A stretch of 64,000 bases of DNA from Atopomonas sediminilitoris. Its GTDB lineage: Bacteria; Pseudomonadota; Gammaproteobacteria; Pseudomonadales; Pseudomonadaceae. The translations under genes and the position numbers were made by a program. The notes beneath the pieces are model-generated. The model worked only from the letters and a program-made list of their open reading frames with translations, had not been told where the DNA came from and did no database searches. Each line of letters starts with the position of its first letter. The first letter of the stretch is position 1. Location of the stretch: positions 91,294-155,293 of the forward strand of contig NZ_JAKUMM010000011.1 in assembly GCF_022601735.1 (NCBI RefSeq), written 5' to 3'. Shown piece after piece: positions 50,957 through 59,935 of the stretch.

Positions 50957-52723
50957 TTAGTGGGCTACAGCACCGCCCGCGCCACGCGGAATACGGATAC
51001 TTTCGACCAGATCTTGAATATGTGCTGGCGGCGCTGAGGTGAGCTTAGCCACCACCACCGACACTACAAAGTTGAAGATCATGCCCAAGGTACCAATGCC
51101 CTCTGGTGAAATACCGAACCACCATTGGTCCGCACCGGCGGCTGGGTTAATGAACTTGAAGTACACGATGTAGGTGAAGGTAAACACCAACCCCACAATC
51201 ATGCCGGCTACGGCGCCTTCACGGTTCATCGTTTTGGAGAAGATCCCCATCACGATCGCCGGGAAGAACGAGGCCGCCGCCAGACCAAAGGCAAAGGCCA
51301 CCACCTGCGCCACAAACGCCGGGGGATAGATCCCAAACAAGCCGGCAATCACCACCGCCACACCAGCGGCAATCCGCGCAGCCAGCAGCTCGTTCTTCTC
51401 GCTGATGTTAGGCATCAGGTTGGACTTGAGCAGGTCATGACTGATCGAGGTCGAGATCACCAACAGTAAGCCCGCCGCGGTCGACAACGCCGCTGCCAAA
51501 CCACCGGCAGCAATCAACGCAATCACCCAACCCGGCAAGTTGGCAATTTCTGGGTTCGCCAACACCATGATGTCGCGATCGATGTACAGCTCGTTACCAT
51601 TGGCGGTGGGTGCGTTGGTCACGGCGCGTTCACCGTTGACACCTGCATCCTTAGCAAACGTCGGCGCACCTTCAAACGGCGCACCCGCAGTGTACTGAAT
51701 CACGCCGTCTTGGTTCTTGTCCTGCCAGGCAATCAAACCTGCCTTTTCCCAAGTTTTAAACCAGCTGGGTACTTCGGCATAGCTCACATTAGGAATGCTG
51801 GTCAGCAAGTTGGTACGAGCAAACGCCGCCACCGCAGGTGCTGTGGTGTACAAAATGGCGATGAACAGCAAGGCATAACCGGCTGATTTACGCGCATCAC
51901 GTACGGTTGGGGTGGTGAAGAAGCGCACAATCACGTGCGGCAAACCTGCGGTACCCACCATCAAAGCCATGGTGATGAAGAACACGTCGATGGTCGACTT
52001 AGTGCCGTCGGTGTAGGTGTTAAAACCTAACTCCGTGCTCAACCCATTGAGCTTATCCAGCAGGTACGTATCGGTGCCATCTAAGGTGCCACCAAAGCCC
52101 AACTGCGGGATCGGGTTGCCGGTCAGCATCATCGAAATAAAGATCGCCGGAATCATGTAGGCGAAAATCATCACGCAGTACTGCGCCACCTGGGTGTAGG
52201 TGATGCCTTTCATGCCGCCAAGCACTGAGTAGAAGAAGACAATCGCCATACCGATAACCACACCGGTATTGATGTCCACTTCAAGGTAACGTGAGAACAC
52301 GATACCCACACCGCGCATCTGCCCCGCCACATAGGTGAAGGAGATAAAGATCACGCAGATCACCGCCACTACGCGCGCCGTTTGTGAGTAATACCGCTCA
52401 CCAACGAACTCAGGCACGGTGAACTTGCCGAACTTACGCAGGTACGGTGCAAGGCACATCGCCAACAGCACGTAACCGCCGGTCCAGCCCATCAGGTACA
52501 CGCCGCCGTCCAAGCCAACGAAGGAGATAATCCCCGCCATCGAAATAAACGAGGCCGCCGACATCCAGTCAGCGCCCGTCGCCATGCCGTTGAGTACCGG
52601 ATGCACGCCTTTACCGGCGACATAGTATTCGCCGGTTGAGCCTGCGCGCGTCCACAGGGCGATGCCGATATACAGCGCAAACGTCACGCCGACGAAGAGA
52701 TAAATCAGAGTTTGAGTGTCCAT
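50957..52723 (-). CDS. Sodium:solute symporter (acetate/monocarboxylate type)
   Basis: A 588-residue SSS-family transporter with about 13-14 helices and the family segments SAASFISMAGIISF and GGLAAALSTAAGLLLVIS. A soluble insert (about 290-370, KTWEKAGLIAWQDKNQDG) is typical of the subgroup paired with DUF4212 proteins rather than ActP/YjcH. The upstream DUF4212 gene is 12 nt away. Substrates are probably short carboxylates, inferred from the family. The ATG follows AAGGCGGA. Confidence 0.88.
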   Translation of the reverse strand: MDTQTLIYLFVGVTFALYIGIALWTRAGSTGEYYVAGKGVHPVLNGMATGADWMSAASFISMAGIISFVGLDGGVYLMGWTGGYVLLAMCLAPYLRKFGKFTVPEFVGERYYSQTARVVAVICVIFISFTYVAGQMRGVGIVFSRYLEVDINTGVVIGMAIVFFYSVLGGMKGITYTQVAQYCVMIFAYMIPAIFISMMLTGNPIPQLGFGGTLDGTDTYLLDKLNGLSTELGFNTYTDGTKSTIDVFFITMALMVGTAGLPHVIVRFFTTPTVRDARKSAGYALLFIAILYTTAPAVAAFARTNLLTSIPNVSYAEVPSWFKTWEKAGLIAWQDKNQDGVIQYTAGAPFEGAPTFAKDAGVNGERAVTNAPTANGNELYIDRDIMVLANPEIANLPGWVIALIAAGGLAAALSTAAGLLLVISTSISHDLLKSNLMPNISEKNELLAARIAAGVAVVIAGLFGIYPPAFVAQVVAFAFGLAAASFFPAIVMGIFSKTMNREGAVAGMIVGLVFTFTYIVYFKFINPAAGADQWWFGISPEGIGTLGMIFNFVVSVVVAKLTSAPPAHIQDLVESIRIPRGAGGAVAH

Positions 52724-52735
52724 GTCTGATCCGCC

Positions 52736-53002
52736 TTATTCTTCGTGAACGTCGTATTTGCGATCGAGCTGATTCATCTTCCACACGTAGAAGAAAATCA
52801 AACCGACGAACGCATAGATTGAGCCTTGCTGGGAAAACCAGAAGCCCAAGGGATAGCCAAAAAATTGAATGTTATTCAGGGCGTCAACGAACAAAATGCC
52901 GCAGCCAAAAGAAACGACAAACCAAATTGCCAGAAGCTTGAGCATCAGGCTGAGGTTTTCTTTCCAATAAGCCGCTGGCACATCCTGCTTGTGGATAGAC
53001 AT
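52736..53002 (-). CDS. DUF4212 small membrane partner of the symporter
   Basis: An 88-residue protein with two membrane helices (about 20-40 and 57-74), the sequence pattern YW+ENL and GFWFSQQGSI, and a charged C-terminus. It is the small subunit-like protein found with the SSS family neighbour, analogous to YjcH with ActP. A GGAG site precedes the ATG at 53002. The 188 bp to the GNAT gene contain a hairpin and the promoter region. Confidence 0.9.
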   Translation of the reverse strand: MSIHKQDVPAAYWKENLSLMLKLLAIWFVVSFGCGILFVDALNNIQFFGYPLGFWFSQQGSIYAFVGLIFFYVWKMNQLDRKYDVHEE

Positions 53003-53147
53003 GAGCGATCTCCGCTAGTTGTTGTTATAGCAACTTCAAACTAACAGCGACCGCGCCACGCGAAACTTAGACCTTGGTCGCGCTCAAGCTAACGCCCAAG
53101 CACACCAAGCGGTGATTTAAGAAATATTGTGGCACCCACAACAAGAA

Positions 53148-53174
53148 GCCTGCTGCCTCAACCTGACAGCAGGC
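53148..53174 (-). terminator. Hairpin after the GNAT gene
   Basis: An 8 bp perfect stem GCCTGCTG/CAGCAGGC with an 11 nt loop, 16 nt beyond the stop of the minus-strand GNAT gene; on that strand TTCTTGTTGT follows. Confidence 0.6.
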
Positions 53175-53190
53175 CAACACTTACAGCCGA

Positions 53191-53829
53191 TTAACTGGCC
53201 GCACTCACCCGTTGCGGATTGGGGTGATACAGCACGTGTTCAAGCACAGGGCCCAGTGCTACCTGGCCAACCTCCTGATAGCCCAAACGCTGGTAGAACT
53301 CTAAATAGCGTGCATTGCCGGTATCCAGCACCACACCCTTAGAGTTTTGATCATCGGCACACCAATCATGCAGCGCTTCCAACAACTGCAAACCGTAGCC
53401 ATGCCCCTGAAACGAGGGATGAATACCAATCAGCGGCAGCACGGTAAATTGCCCAGCCGGCAAGCTATCCAGCACCGCTTGGTGATAGTCCAAATAACGC
53501 CGCGTGCAGCGAAAACCCGCCGTGAGCACCATACGCATGCGCCACATCCAACTCTCGGTAATATCGAAGCGCTTACTTGGCGGTGAGACCAGCGCGATAC
53601 CAATCAAACGGTCATCTAACACTAAGCCAATCGACGGCAAACGCTCATTGAAATGCTGCTCGACCAGCTCCCGCACGCTAGCCCGTACGCGTTGATCGAA
53701 GCCTGGGCGGTCTTGCTCGAAGATATGTGCAAAGGTCGGCTCATGGCGATAAGCCTGATACAGCAGCGAGCGGGCCTCGCGACGATAACTACCATTGAGC
53801 TGGCGAATTTCCAATTTACCCTCGGGCAT
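53191..53829 (-). CDS. GNAT-family N-acetyltransferase
   Basis: A 212-residue acetyltransferase of the GNAT fold. The acetyl-CoA motif A is LPLIGIHPSFQGHGYGLQLLEAL (V/I-x-P-x2-Q-G-x-G-x-G/L) and motif B is LDTGNARYLEFYQRLGYQE. The acceptor is unknown. The gene stands alone, between a hairpin and xthA. Confidence 0.85.
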   Translation of the reverse strand: MPEGKLEIRQLNGSYRREARSLLYQAYRHEPTFAHIFEQDRPGFDQRVRASVRELVEQHFNERLPSIGLVLDDRLIGIALVSPPSKRFDITESWMWRMRMVLTAGFRCTRRYLDYHQAVLDSLPAGQFTVLPLIGIHPSFQGHGYGLQLLEALHDWCADDQNSKGVVLDTGNARYLEFYQRLGYQEVGQVALGPVLEHVLYHPNPQRVSAAS

Positions 53830-53982
53830 CGTGCATCCTCTTGCCGCTTATTGTTGTGTTGTATGCAGGGCACAGCGGGCTGTAAAAAACAGCCGCCTTG
53901 TGAACCTAGCACGCACGCCTGAGGGTCGCCAGCACCGCCACATTGCTCTACGATGCCCGTTTGACTGAGCAGCGAGGCACCC

Positions 53983-54795
53983 ATGAAACTGGTTTCTTTT
54001 AATATCAACGGCCTGCGCGCACGACTTCACCAACTGCAAGAGCTGATCGACCGCCACCAGCCGGATGTCATTGGCCTGCAAGAAACCAAAGTCCACGACG
54101 AAGCCTTCCCGCTCGAAGCCGTTCAAGCCATGGGCTATCACGTGCACATCCACGGCCAGAAAGCCCACTACGGCGTAGCACTGCTATCCAAACAAGCCCC
54201 GCTAAGCATCGACAAAGGCTTTCCGGGCGATGACGATGAAGCGCAACGGCGTTTTATCCGCGGCGTGTTTGCCGACGGCCAAGGCGGCGAAGTGGTGGTG
54301 ATGAACGGTTATTTCCCACAAGGCGAAAGCCGCGATCACGCGACCAAGTTCCCCGCCAAAGAAAAGTTTTACGCTGACCTGCAAACGCTGCTGCACAGCC
54401 AGTACAGCAACGATCAAGCGATTGCCATCATGGGCGACTTTAATATCTCGCCGGAAGATATCGACATCGGCATCGGCGAGGTTAACGCCAAGCGTTGGTT
54501 GAAAACCGGCAAATGCAGCTTCTTACCCGAAGAGCGCGAGTGGCTTGGCACACTCAAAGGCTGGGGCCTGACTGACAGCTTCCGTCATCTGCACCCACAA
54601 CGTAACGACCTCTTCAGCTGGTTCGATTACCGCAGCCGTGGCTTTGAAGACCAACCCAAACGCGGACTGCGCATCGACTACATCCTTGCCACCGCCCCAC
54701 TGCTGGCACGTTGCCAAGCCGCCGACATTGATTACGATTTGCGCGGCATGGAAAAGCCCTCAGACCACGCCCCCGTGTGGGCCGAGTTTGTTTAA
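53983..54795 (+). CDS. xthA: XthA, exodeoxyribonuclease III
   Basis: A 270-residue Mg2+-dependent AP endonuclease and 3' repair exonuclease. The signatures SFNINGLRARL, LQETKVHDE (Glu), IMGDFNISPEDIDIG (Asp, Asn) and PSDHAPVWAEF (catalytic Asp, His) are all present, and the length matches family. A GAGG site precedes the ATG. Confidence 0.96.
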   Translation: MKLVSFNINGLRARLHQLQELIDRHQPDVIGLQETKVHDEAFPLEAVQAMGYHVHIHGQKAHYGVALLSKQAPLSIDKGFPGDDDEAQRRFIRGVFADGQGGEVVVMNGYFPQGESRDHATKFPAKEKFYADLQTLLHSQYSNDQAIAIMGDFNISPEDIDIGIGEVNAKRWLKTGKCSFLPEEREWLGTLKGWGLTDSFRHLHPQRNDLFSWFDYRSRGFEDQPKRGLRIDYILATAPLLARCQAADIDYDLRGMEKPSDHAPVWAEFV

Positions 54796-54921
54796 CCAAT
54801 ACAACCGCTCTTACTTCGCTTAGTGCTCAAGCCCTCGCCAAAAACTCGAAAGCCCAAAGCAGAAGCCGCTAGATATCTTGGGTTAACGCTAGGCGGTGGG
54901 GTCACTGGCAGGGCATGCAGA

Positions 54922-54955
54922 CAGCGGCTTACCTTCGGGTAGGCCGCTGCTGTTT
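54922..54955 (+). terminator. UUCG-loop terminator after xthA
   Basis: CAGCGGC-TTACC-TTCG-GGTAG-GCCGCTG forms a 12 bp stem with one G-T pair and a C-UUCG-G loop, followed by GCTGTTTG. It lies 126 nt after xthA and before the convergent gene. Confidence 0.65.
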
Positions 54956-54986
54956 GTGGGGATGTGTTTAGACGTCTTGGACCGGG

Positions 54987-55577
54987 TTAGTTAAGCCGAT
55001 AACCCTTGAGTTCATGCTGCGACAGCAGCTTAGGTTGGGTTGGTGCGATGCGCTGCATGTCATCCCACAGACGCGGTGACACGCCCATTTCTTGTAAGTA
55101 GCGCGATGGCGCAGAGCCCGCCACGCCCCAGCCGCTTTGTGCGATGGCCGAGTCGCCTTTGGGAAAGTACGGCCGATGCAAGCCGACGTGGCCGCGCACG
55201 GTTTTATTACGCCCTGAGGCCAATAAATACACGCAACTGCCTTGGCAAATGCCGCGACTCGGCACGAGCACATCAAAGCCTGTCTCGCGTAATAAACGCC
55301 CCATGCGCAGCGCTTCTGCCACGCTGCCGCCTAGGCTATCCAGCAAGAGAATTTTGCGCTGGTAACGCCCCGGATTAGCCCGCAAGCCTTTGAGCAACGC
55401 TTCGTAGTCGCCCGGGACTATATCTTCGGAAACCTTAGCAATCAGCACGCTGCCCATGCTGCGATCGGTAGCGGCTTGCACCTCAACCCGCGCGGAGGCA
55501 CTCAGGCTAATCGTGAATAAAGTCAGCGATAGCAATAGACGAGCCCGCCAACGAACAAACAAATACTGCACTCTCAT
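54987..55577 (-). CDS. Exported ClpP/SppA-like protein
   Basis: A 196-residue protein with an N-terminal signal or anchor (about residues 10-28) and a ClpP/crotonase-like domain: ILLLDSLGGSVAEALRMGRLL, then QGSCVYLLASG and VGLHRP. Ser114 and His134 align with the catalytic Ser and His of Clp/SppA proteases. It lacks the family's oligomerisation length, so a periplasmic protease-like function is a guess. The start is uncertain (ATG at 55577 or 55595); the longer upstream frame overlaps the next gene and is rejected. Confidence 0.7.
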   Translation of the reverse strand: MRVQYLFVRWRARLLLSLTLFTISLSASARVEVQAATDRSMGSVLIAKVSEDIVPGDYEALLKGLRANPGRYQRKILLLDSLGGSVAEALRMGRLLRETGFDVLVPSRGICQGSCVYLLASGRNKTVRGHVGLHRPYFPKGDSAIAQSGWGVAGSAPSRYLQEMGVSPRLWDDMQRIAPTQPKLLSQHELKGYRLN

Positions 55578-55620
55578 TCCCCTATACCCACGCATCAAAC
55601 TGCGGCTTATCTGCAGCGTT

Positions 55621-55803
55621 TTAGCGCTTGGTTTTCTTATTCTTTTTGCGTTTCTTAGCGGCGCTGGTCTTAGGCAATGGCAAGGCCGCGCTGAAAGCGG
55701 CGCGCACATGCTGCAAGCGCTTTTCATTTAAATCATGCACACGCTGTGCTTTGGCATCGGCAAAGTCGATGACGCTGTCTGTTGTGGGCTTTGCTTCCGA
55801 CAT
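55621..55803 (-). CDS. Small basic conserved protein downstream of alkB
   Basis: A 60-residue protein with an N-terminal helix and a lysine/arginine-rich tail (AAKKRKKNKKTKR), suggesting nucleic acid binding. It starts 4 nt after alkB. Similar small basic proteins are found in pseudomonads, but no function is known to me. Confidence 0.7.
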   Translation of the reverse strand: MSEAKPTTDSVIDFADAKAQRVHDLNEKRLQHVRAAFSAALPLPKTSAAKKRKKNKKTKR

Positions 55804-55807
55804 ACCG

Positions 55808-56398
55808 CTATAACTCGCTATTGATCACGTGGCGGAAGGTCAGATTGATCCGCCCGGCCTGCACTTTACGCGTGCGCGGCAATTGATGTTGCCAGTGATG
55901 CTGGCAATGGCCATCCATCAGCAACAGTTGGCCATGGCTTAGCGTGTAAGACAAGCCTATCCGTGTGCTGCCTTTGCGACGCAGATCAAAGCGCCGCGCC
56001 GCACCTAAACTCAGCGACGCCACCCACGGGTCGGGGCCGAGCTCTGGTTCATCGTCACTGTGCCAGCCCATGCAGTCCATGCCATCGCGATAGTAGTTCA
56101 GCAGCACGGCGTTAAAAGCGCGGCCTGTGGTCTGCTCCACCTGCGCTCGCAGCGCGGCTAAAACAGGCATCCACGGTTGGGCGTGATGGGTGTAGCCACT
56201 GTAGCGATAACGCACACCCCGATCGCCGTACCACGCCACCTGTCGCGGCGTGAGGTGCTCGCGGCCAAACAAACGCAGCGTCGGCTGCTGCCATGCACAC
56301 TGTTGCTTGAGCTGTTCAAACCAAACATCGGCTTGCGCTGGCGTACACCAGTGGTCATACCAAGTCAGCCGCCCCGGGTTTAACGATTCACTGCGCAT
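55808..56398 (-). CDS. alkB: AlkB-like 2-oxoglutarate/Fe(II) dioxygenase
   Basis: A 196-residue AlkB-family protein expected to remove alkyl groups from DNA or RNA bases. The iron ligands H-x-D are in WHSDDE and the distal His is in HCQHHWQHQLPR; the 2-oxoglutarate Arg is in RINLTFR. NYYRDGMDCMGWH is typical. Its ATG overlaps the upstream gene's stop (TGATG). It is closest to the small bacterial AlkB/ALKBH2-3-like group. Confidence 0.9.
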   Translation of the reverse strand: MRSESLNPGRLTWYDHWCTPAQADVWFEQLKQQCAWQQPTLRLFGREHLTPRQVAWYGDRGVRYRYSGYTHHAQPWMPVLAALRAQVEQTTGRAFNAVLLNYYRDGMDCMGWHSDDEPELGPDPWVASLSLGAARRFDLRRKGSTRIGLSYTLSHGQLLLMDGHCQHHWQHQLPRTRKVQAGRINLTFRHVINSEL

Positions 56399-56697
56399 CA
56401 GACCTCAACATCAACCCATAACCCCTTGCGCGACATGTCATGCCTCTCCAGCGGGTCTGCAAGCAATTGCGCTTCTTGATCGGCCTCGGCATCCGTCTCG
56501 TCATCTGCCTCATCCGCGGCTTTGCCTTGGCGGCGATAGCCCTGAGCATCGTCCGGATCAGGCCGATCTTTGAGTTTAACGCCTTCACTTTTGCTGCTTT
56601 CTTGCGCCGGCGCCACTGGCGGAATATCCGGCTTGGGTTTAGCCGGATCCAGATGGACGCCGTGCGGCAAAATGCTTTGCGGAATCGGTGGCAGCAT
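56398..56697 (-). CDS. Conserved acidic protein of unknown function upstream of alkB
   Basis: A 99-residue protein with a proline-rich start (MLPPIPQSILPHGVHLDP), a charged middle (DEADDETDAEADQEAQ) and a conserved-looking end RKGLWVDVEV. Similar short proteins with this ending occur in pseudomonads. It overlaps alkB by one nucleotide, so it probably shares its transcript. Function unknown. Confidence 0.7.
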   Translation of the reverse strand: MLPPIPQSILPHGVHLDPAKPKPDIPPVAPAQESSKSEGVKLKDRPDPDDAQGYRRQGKAADEADDETDAEADQEAQLLADPLERHDMSRKGLWVDVEV

Positions 56698-56850
56698 GGT
56701 GCAGCCCTCGCGCTGTGCTTAAACAGTTTGTCGGCTGCGGGTACGCTCACTGAAGTCAAGATCTAAACTTGCTCGTGCCGAACCGGCAAACATAGCCCCG
56801 AAGGGCTTCATCCATTACCATACCCGCCTTTTTTCAGGAGGCGAAGTCGC

Positions 56851-59694
56851 ATGCAGTACACACCGGGTCAACGCTGGATCAGTGACAGCGAATCCGAGCT
56901 GGGCTTGGGCACCATTCTCGCTCAAGAAGATCGCATGCTAACCGTGCTCTTTCCCGCCAGCGGCGAGACGCGCCGTTATGCCGCCCGCAACGCCCCGCTG
57001 ACTCGCGTACGCTTTGCCGCTGGGGATGAAATCACCCACTACGAAAACTGGCGCATGACCGTGCGTGATGTCACCGAAGTCGAAGGCCTGCTGGTCTACA
57101 TCGGCCTCGATGAGCAGAACCAAGAGCGCGTCATTGCCGAGCCAGATCTGTCTAACTTTATTCAGTTCCGTCTGGCCAGTGACCGCCTGTTTGCTGGCCA
57201 AATTGACCCCCTGCACTGGTTTAGCCTGCGCTACCGCACCTTAGAACGCCAAGGCATGCTGCAGCAGTCCGAGTTATTTGGCTTAAGTGGCGCACGCGCC
57301 GAACCTATCGCGCATCAATTACACATTGCCCGCGAAGTGGCCGACCGCATGGCGCCCCGCGTCCTGCTGGCCGATGAAGTGGGCTTGGGTAAAACCATCG
57401 AAGCCGGCTTGGTCATCCAGCGCCAGCTGTTGTCTGGCCGCGCCCGCCGCGTACTGATCTTGGTGCCGGAGAACCTTCAGCATCAATGGTTGGTGGAAAT
57501 GCGCCGCCGCTTCAATCTCAAGGTCGCGCTGTTCGACGCCGAGCGCTGCGCCGCCCATGAAGACAGCGACAACCCGTTTGAAGAAGAACAACTGGTGCTC
57601 ACCGCCATCGACTTCCTGAGCCATAGCCCACGCTGGCAAGCAGCCGCGTTAGAGGCAGACTGGGACTTGCTGGTGGTTGACGAAGCCCACCACCTAACGT
57701 GGCACCCCGAGCACGCCAGCGAAGAATATCGCCTAGTCGAACAGCTCGCGCAGCGCAGCGCCGGTGTCTTGCTGCTCACCGCCACGCCCGAGCAACTCGG
57801 CCAAGAAAGCCACTTTGCCCGCCTGCGCTTACTCGATGCCGACCGTTTTCACGACTTACAAGCCTTCCGCGACGAAAGCGCGCAATACCGCCCTGTCGCC
57901 GAAGCCGTGCAAGAACTGCTCGATCATGGTCAGTTGTCCGACGGCGCACGCCAAGCGATTGCCGGCTTCTTAGGCAGCGACGGCAGCGGCCTGCTGAGCC
58001 AAGTCGACAACGGTGATGAAGCCGCCCGCGCACGTTTAGTCCGCGAGCTGGTTGACCGCCACGGCACCGGCCGCCTGTTGTTTCGTAACACACGCGCCGC
58101 AATTGCTGGTTTCCCCAGCCGTGAACTGCACAGCTACCCACTGCCGTCACCGCCGCAATACACTGAGCTAGAAGCCGGCGAGCATCCAGAGCTTTACCCA
58201 GAAGTCGCCTTCCAAGCCCAGCAAAGCGCCGGTGATGACAGCCGTTGGTGGCAGTTTGATCCCCGCGTTGAGTGGTTGATCGACACCTTAAAAATGCTCA
58301 AGCGCAGCAAGGTACTGGTTATTTGCGCGCACGCCGAAACGGCCCTCGATCTTGACGACGCGCTCCGCAGTAAAACCGGCATTGCCGCCACCACCTTCCA
58401 CGAAGGCATGAGCATTCTTGAGCGCGACCGCGCGGCGGCCTACTTTGCCGATGAAGAGTTTGGCGCCCAAGTCCTGATTTGCTCGGAGATCGGCAGCGAA
58501 GGCCGCAACTTCCAGTTTGCCCATCACCTCATCATGTTTGATCTGCCCAGCCACCCTGATCTGCTTGAGCAGCGCATTGGCCGTCTGGATCGCATCGGAC
58601 AAAAACACACGATTCAGCTGCACATCCCACACCTACAAGGCACCGAGCAAGAGCGCTTATTCCAGTGGTACCACCAAGGCCTGAACGCCTTCCTCGCCAC
58701 CTGCCCGACCGGCAACGCCTTGCAGCATGCATTTGGTAGCCGTTTGCTCGAGCTGCTTGAGGGTGGCCATGAGCAGCAATGGCAAGCCCTGCTGAATGAA
58801 GCCATCCAGAGCCGCCAAGCACTCGAAGAAGAGCTGCACAGCGGCCGCGATCGCCTGCTGGAGCTTAACTCGCGCGGTGCTGGCGAAGGTGAACGCCTCG
58901 CGCAAGCGATCAAAACGCAAGATCAAGATTTCGCCTTGCCCATGTACATGGAAGAAATCTTTAACGTGTTTGGCATCGACAGCGAAGACCACTCCGACAA
59001 CGCGTTTATCCTGCGCCCGGGCGAAAAAATGCTCGACTCAGGCTTCCCGCTTGGCAGCGATGAAGGGGTGACCATCACCTATGATCGCGACCTCGCGCTA
59101 GCTCGTGAAGACATGCAGCTCATCACTTGGGAACACCCCATGACGCTGGGTGCAATGGACTTGGTGTCGTCCAGCTCGATGGGCAACACCGCCGTCGCGC
59201 TGATCAAAAACAAAGCGCTTAAGCAAGGCACGGTACTGATCGAACTGCTGTATGTCAGCGAGGCCATCGCCCCGCGCCACTTGCAGCTAGGCCGCTTCCT
59301 ACCACCGCAAATCTTGCGCTGCTTGTTGGATGAAAAAGGTAACGATCTGGCCGCCCGGGTTAGCTTCGAAACCCTTAACGACCAGCTGGAAAGCGTACCG
59401 CGCGGCAGCGCCAACAAGTTCGTACAAGCCCAGCGCGAACCGCTGAACAAGCGGCTTAATGCCGCTCAAGACAAAGTACAGCCTGCACACCAAGCCCGCG
59501 TTGCTGAGGCGGTTAAGCGCTTAAAAGCTGAACTGGATGAAGAAATATCCCGCCTCACCGCCCTGCGCGCGGTGAACCCCAGCGTGCGCGAAAGCGAAAT
59601 TGAGCACCTGCGTCTGCAACGCGATCAAGGCCTCGCCCACCTCGCCCAAGCCGCTTTGCGCTTGGAGTCAGTACGTATTTTGGTCGCCGGCTGA
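56851..59694 (+). CDS. rapA: RapA (HepA), RNA polymerase-associated SWI2/SNF2 ATPase
   Basis: A 947-residue Swi2/Snf2 ATPase that recycles RNA polymerase after transcription. The N-terminal Tudor-like region (PGQRWISDSESELGLG), Walker A (ADEVGLGKTIEAG), DEAH box (VVDEAHHL), and helicase motifs V-VI (SEIGSEGRNFQFAHHLIMFD, QRIGRLDRIGQ) are clear, with the RapA C-terminal domain. Length is typical. AGGAGG precedes the ATG. Terminator hairpins follow. Confidence 0.98.
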   Translation: MQYTPGQRWISDSESELGLGTILAQEDRMLTVLFPASGETRRYAARNAPLTRVRFAAGDEITHYENWRMTVRDVTEVEGLLVYIGLDEQNQERVIAEPDLSNFIQFRLASDRLFAGQIDPLHWFSLRYRTLERQGMLQQSELFGLSGARAEPIAHQLHIAREVADRMAPRVLLADEVGLGKTIEAGLVIQRQLLSGRARRVLILVPENLQHQWLVEMRRRFNLKVALFDAERCAAHEDSDNPFEEEQLVLTAIDFLSHSPRWQAAALEADWDLLVVDEAHHLTWHPEHASEEYRLVEQLAQRSAGVLLLTATPEQLGQESHFARLRLLDADRFHDLQAFRDESAQYRPVAEAVQELLDHGQLSDGARQAIAGFLGSDGSGLLSQVDNGDEAARARLVRELVDRHGTGRLLFRNTRAAIAGFPSRELHSYPLPSPPQYTELEAGEHPELYPEVAFQAQQSAGDDSRWWQFDPRVEWLIDTLKMLKRSKVLVICAHAETALDLDDALRSKTGIAATTFHEGMSILERDRAAAYFADEEFGAQVLICSEIGSEGRNFQFAHHLIMFDLPSHPDLLEQRIGRLDRIGQKHTIQLHIPHLQGTEQERLFQWYHQGLNAFLATCPTGNALQHAFGSRLLELLEGGHEQQWQALLNEAIQSRQALEEELHSGRDRLLELNSRGAGEGERLAQAIKTQDQDFALPMYMEEIFNVFGIDSEDHSDNAFILRPGEKMLDSGFPLGSDEGVTITYDRDLALAREDMQLITWEHPMTLGAMDLVSSSSMGNTAVALIKNKALKQGTVLIELLYVSEAIAPRHLQLGRFLPPQILRCLLDEKGNDLAARVSFETLNDQLESVPRGSANKFVQAQREPLNKRLNAAQDKVQPAHQARVAEAVKRLKAELDEEISRLTALRAVNPSVRESEIEHLRLQRDQGLAHLAQAALRLESVRILVAG

Positions 59695-59703
59695 TCCGCC
59701 ACT

Positions 59704-59739
59704 CGATTGCTCAGCGCCATCTCAGGCGCTGAGCAATCG
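59704..59739 (+). terminator. Terminator cluster after rapA
   Basis: A 15 bp perfect stem CGATTGCTCAGCGCC with its complement and a 6 nt loop. Two further hairpins follow: CCGCC-TTCA-GGCGG with T5 (59777-59795) and GCTGCG-CCTTGA-CGCAGC (59806-59823), making the region a multi-hairpin stop before the chemoreceptor gene. Confidence 0.8.
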
Positions 59740-59845
59740 ATCATCGCTACTTAATAAAGACCTTTCCACATGCACGCCGCCTTCAGGCGGTTTTTGTATT
59801 AAAAAGCTGCGCCTTGACGCAGCCTTCTCATAGCTGTGCTTAACT

Positions 59846-59862
59846 CAATCACGTGTTGATTG
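59846..59862. promoter_or_regulatory. Inverted repeat before the chemoreceptor gene
   Basis: CAATCA-CGTGT-TGATTG is a 6 bp inverted repeat 74 bp before the chemoreceptor ATG. It may be an operator; no matching regulator is known. Confidence 0.35.
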
Positions 59863-59935
59863 TTCCTGAATGGACTCAAGAACCGAGCGCTGCGGCCGAC
59901 AAAACGGCCTGCCAGCACATTGCGGAGATTGCGCC

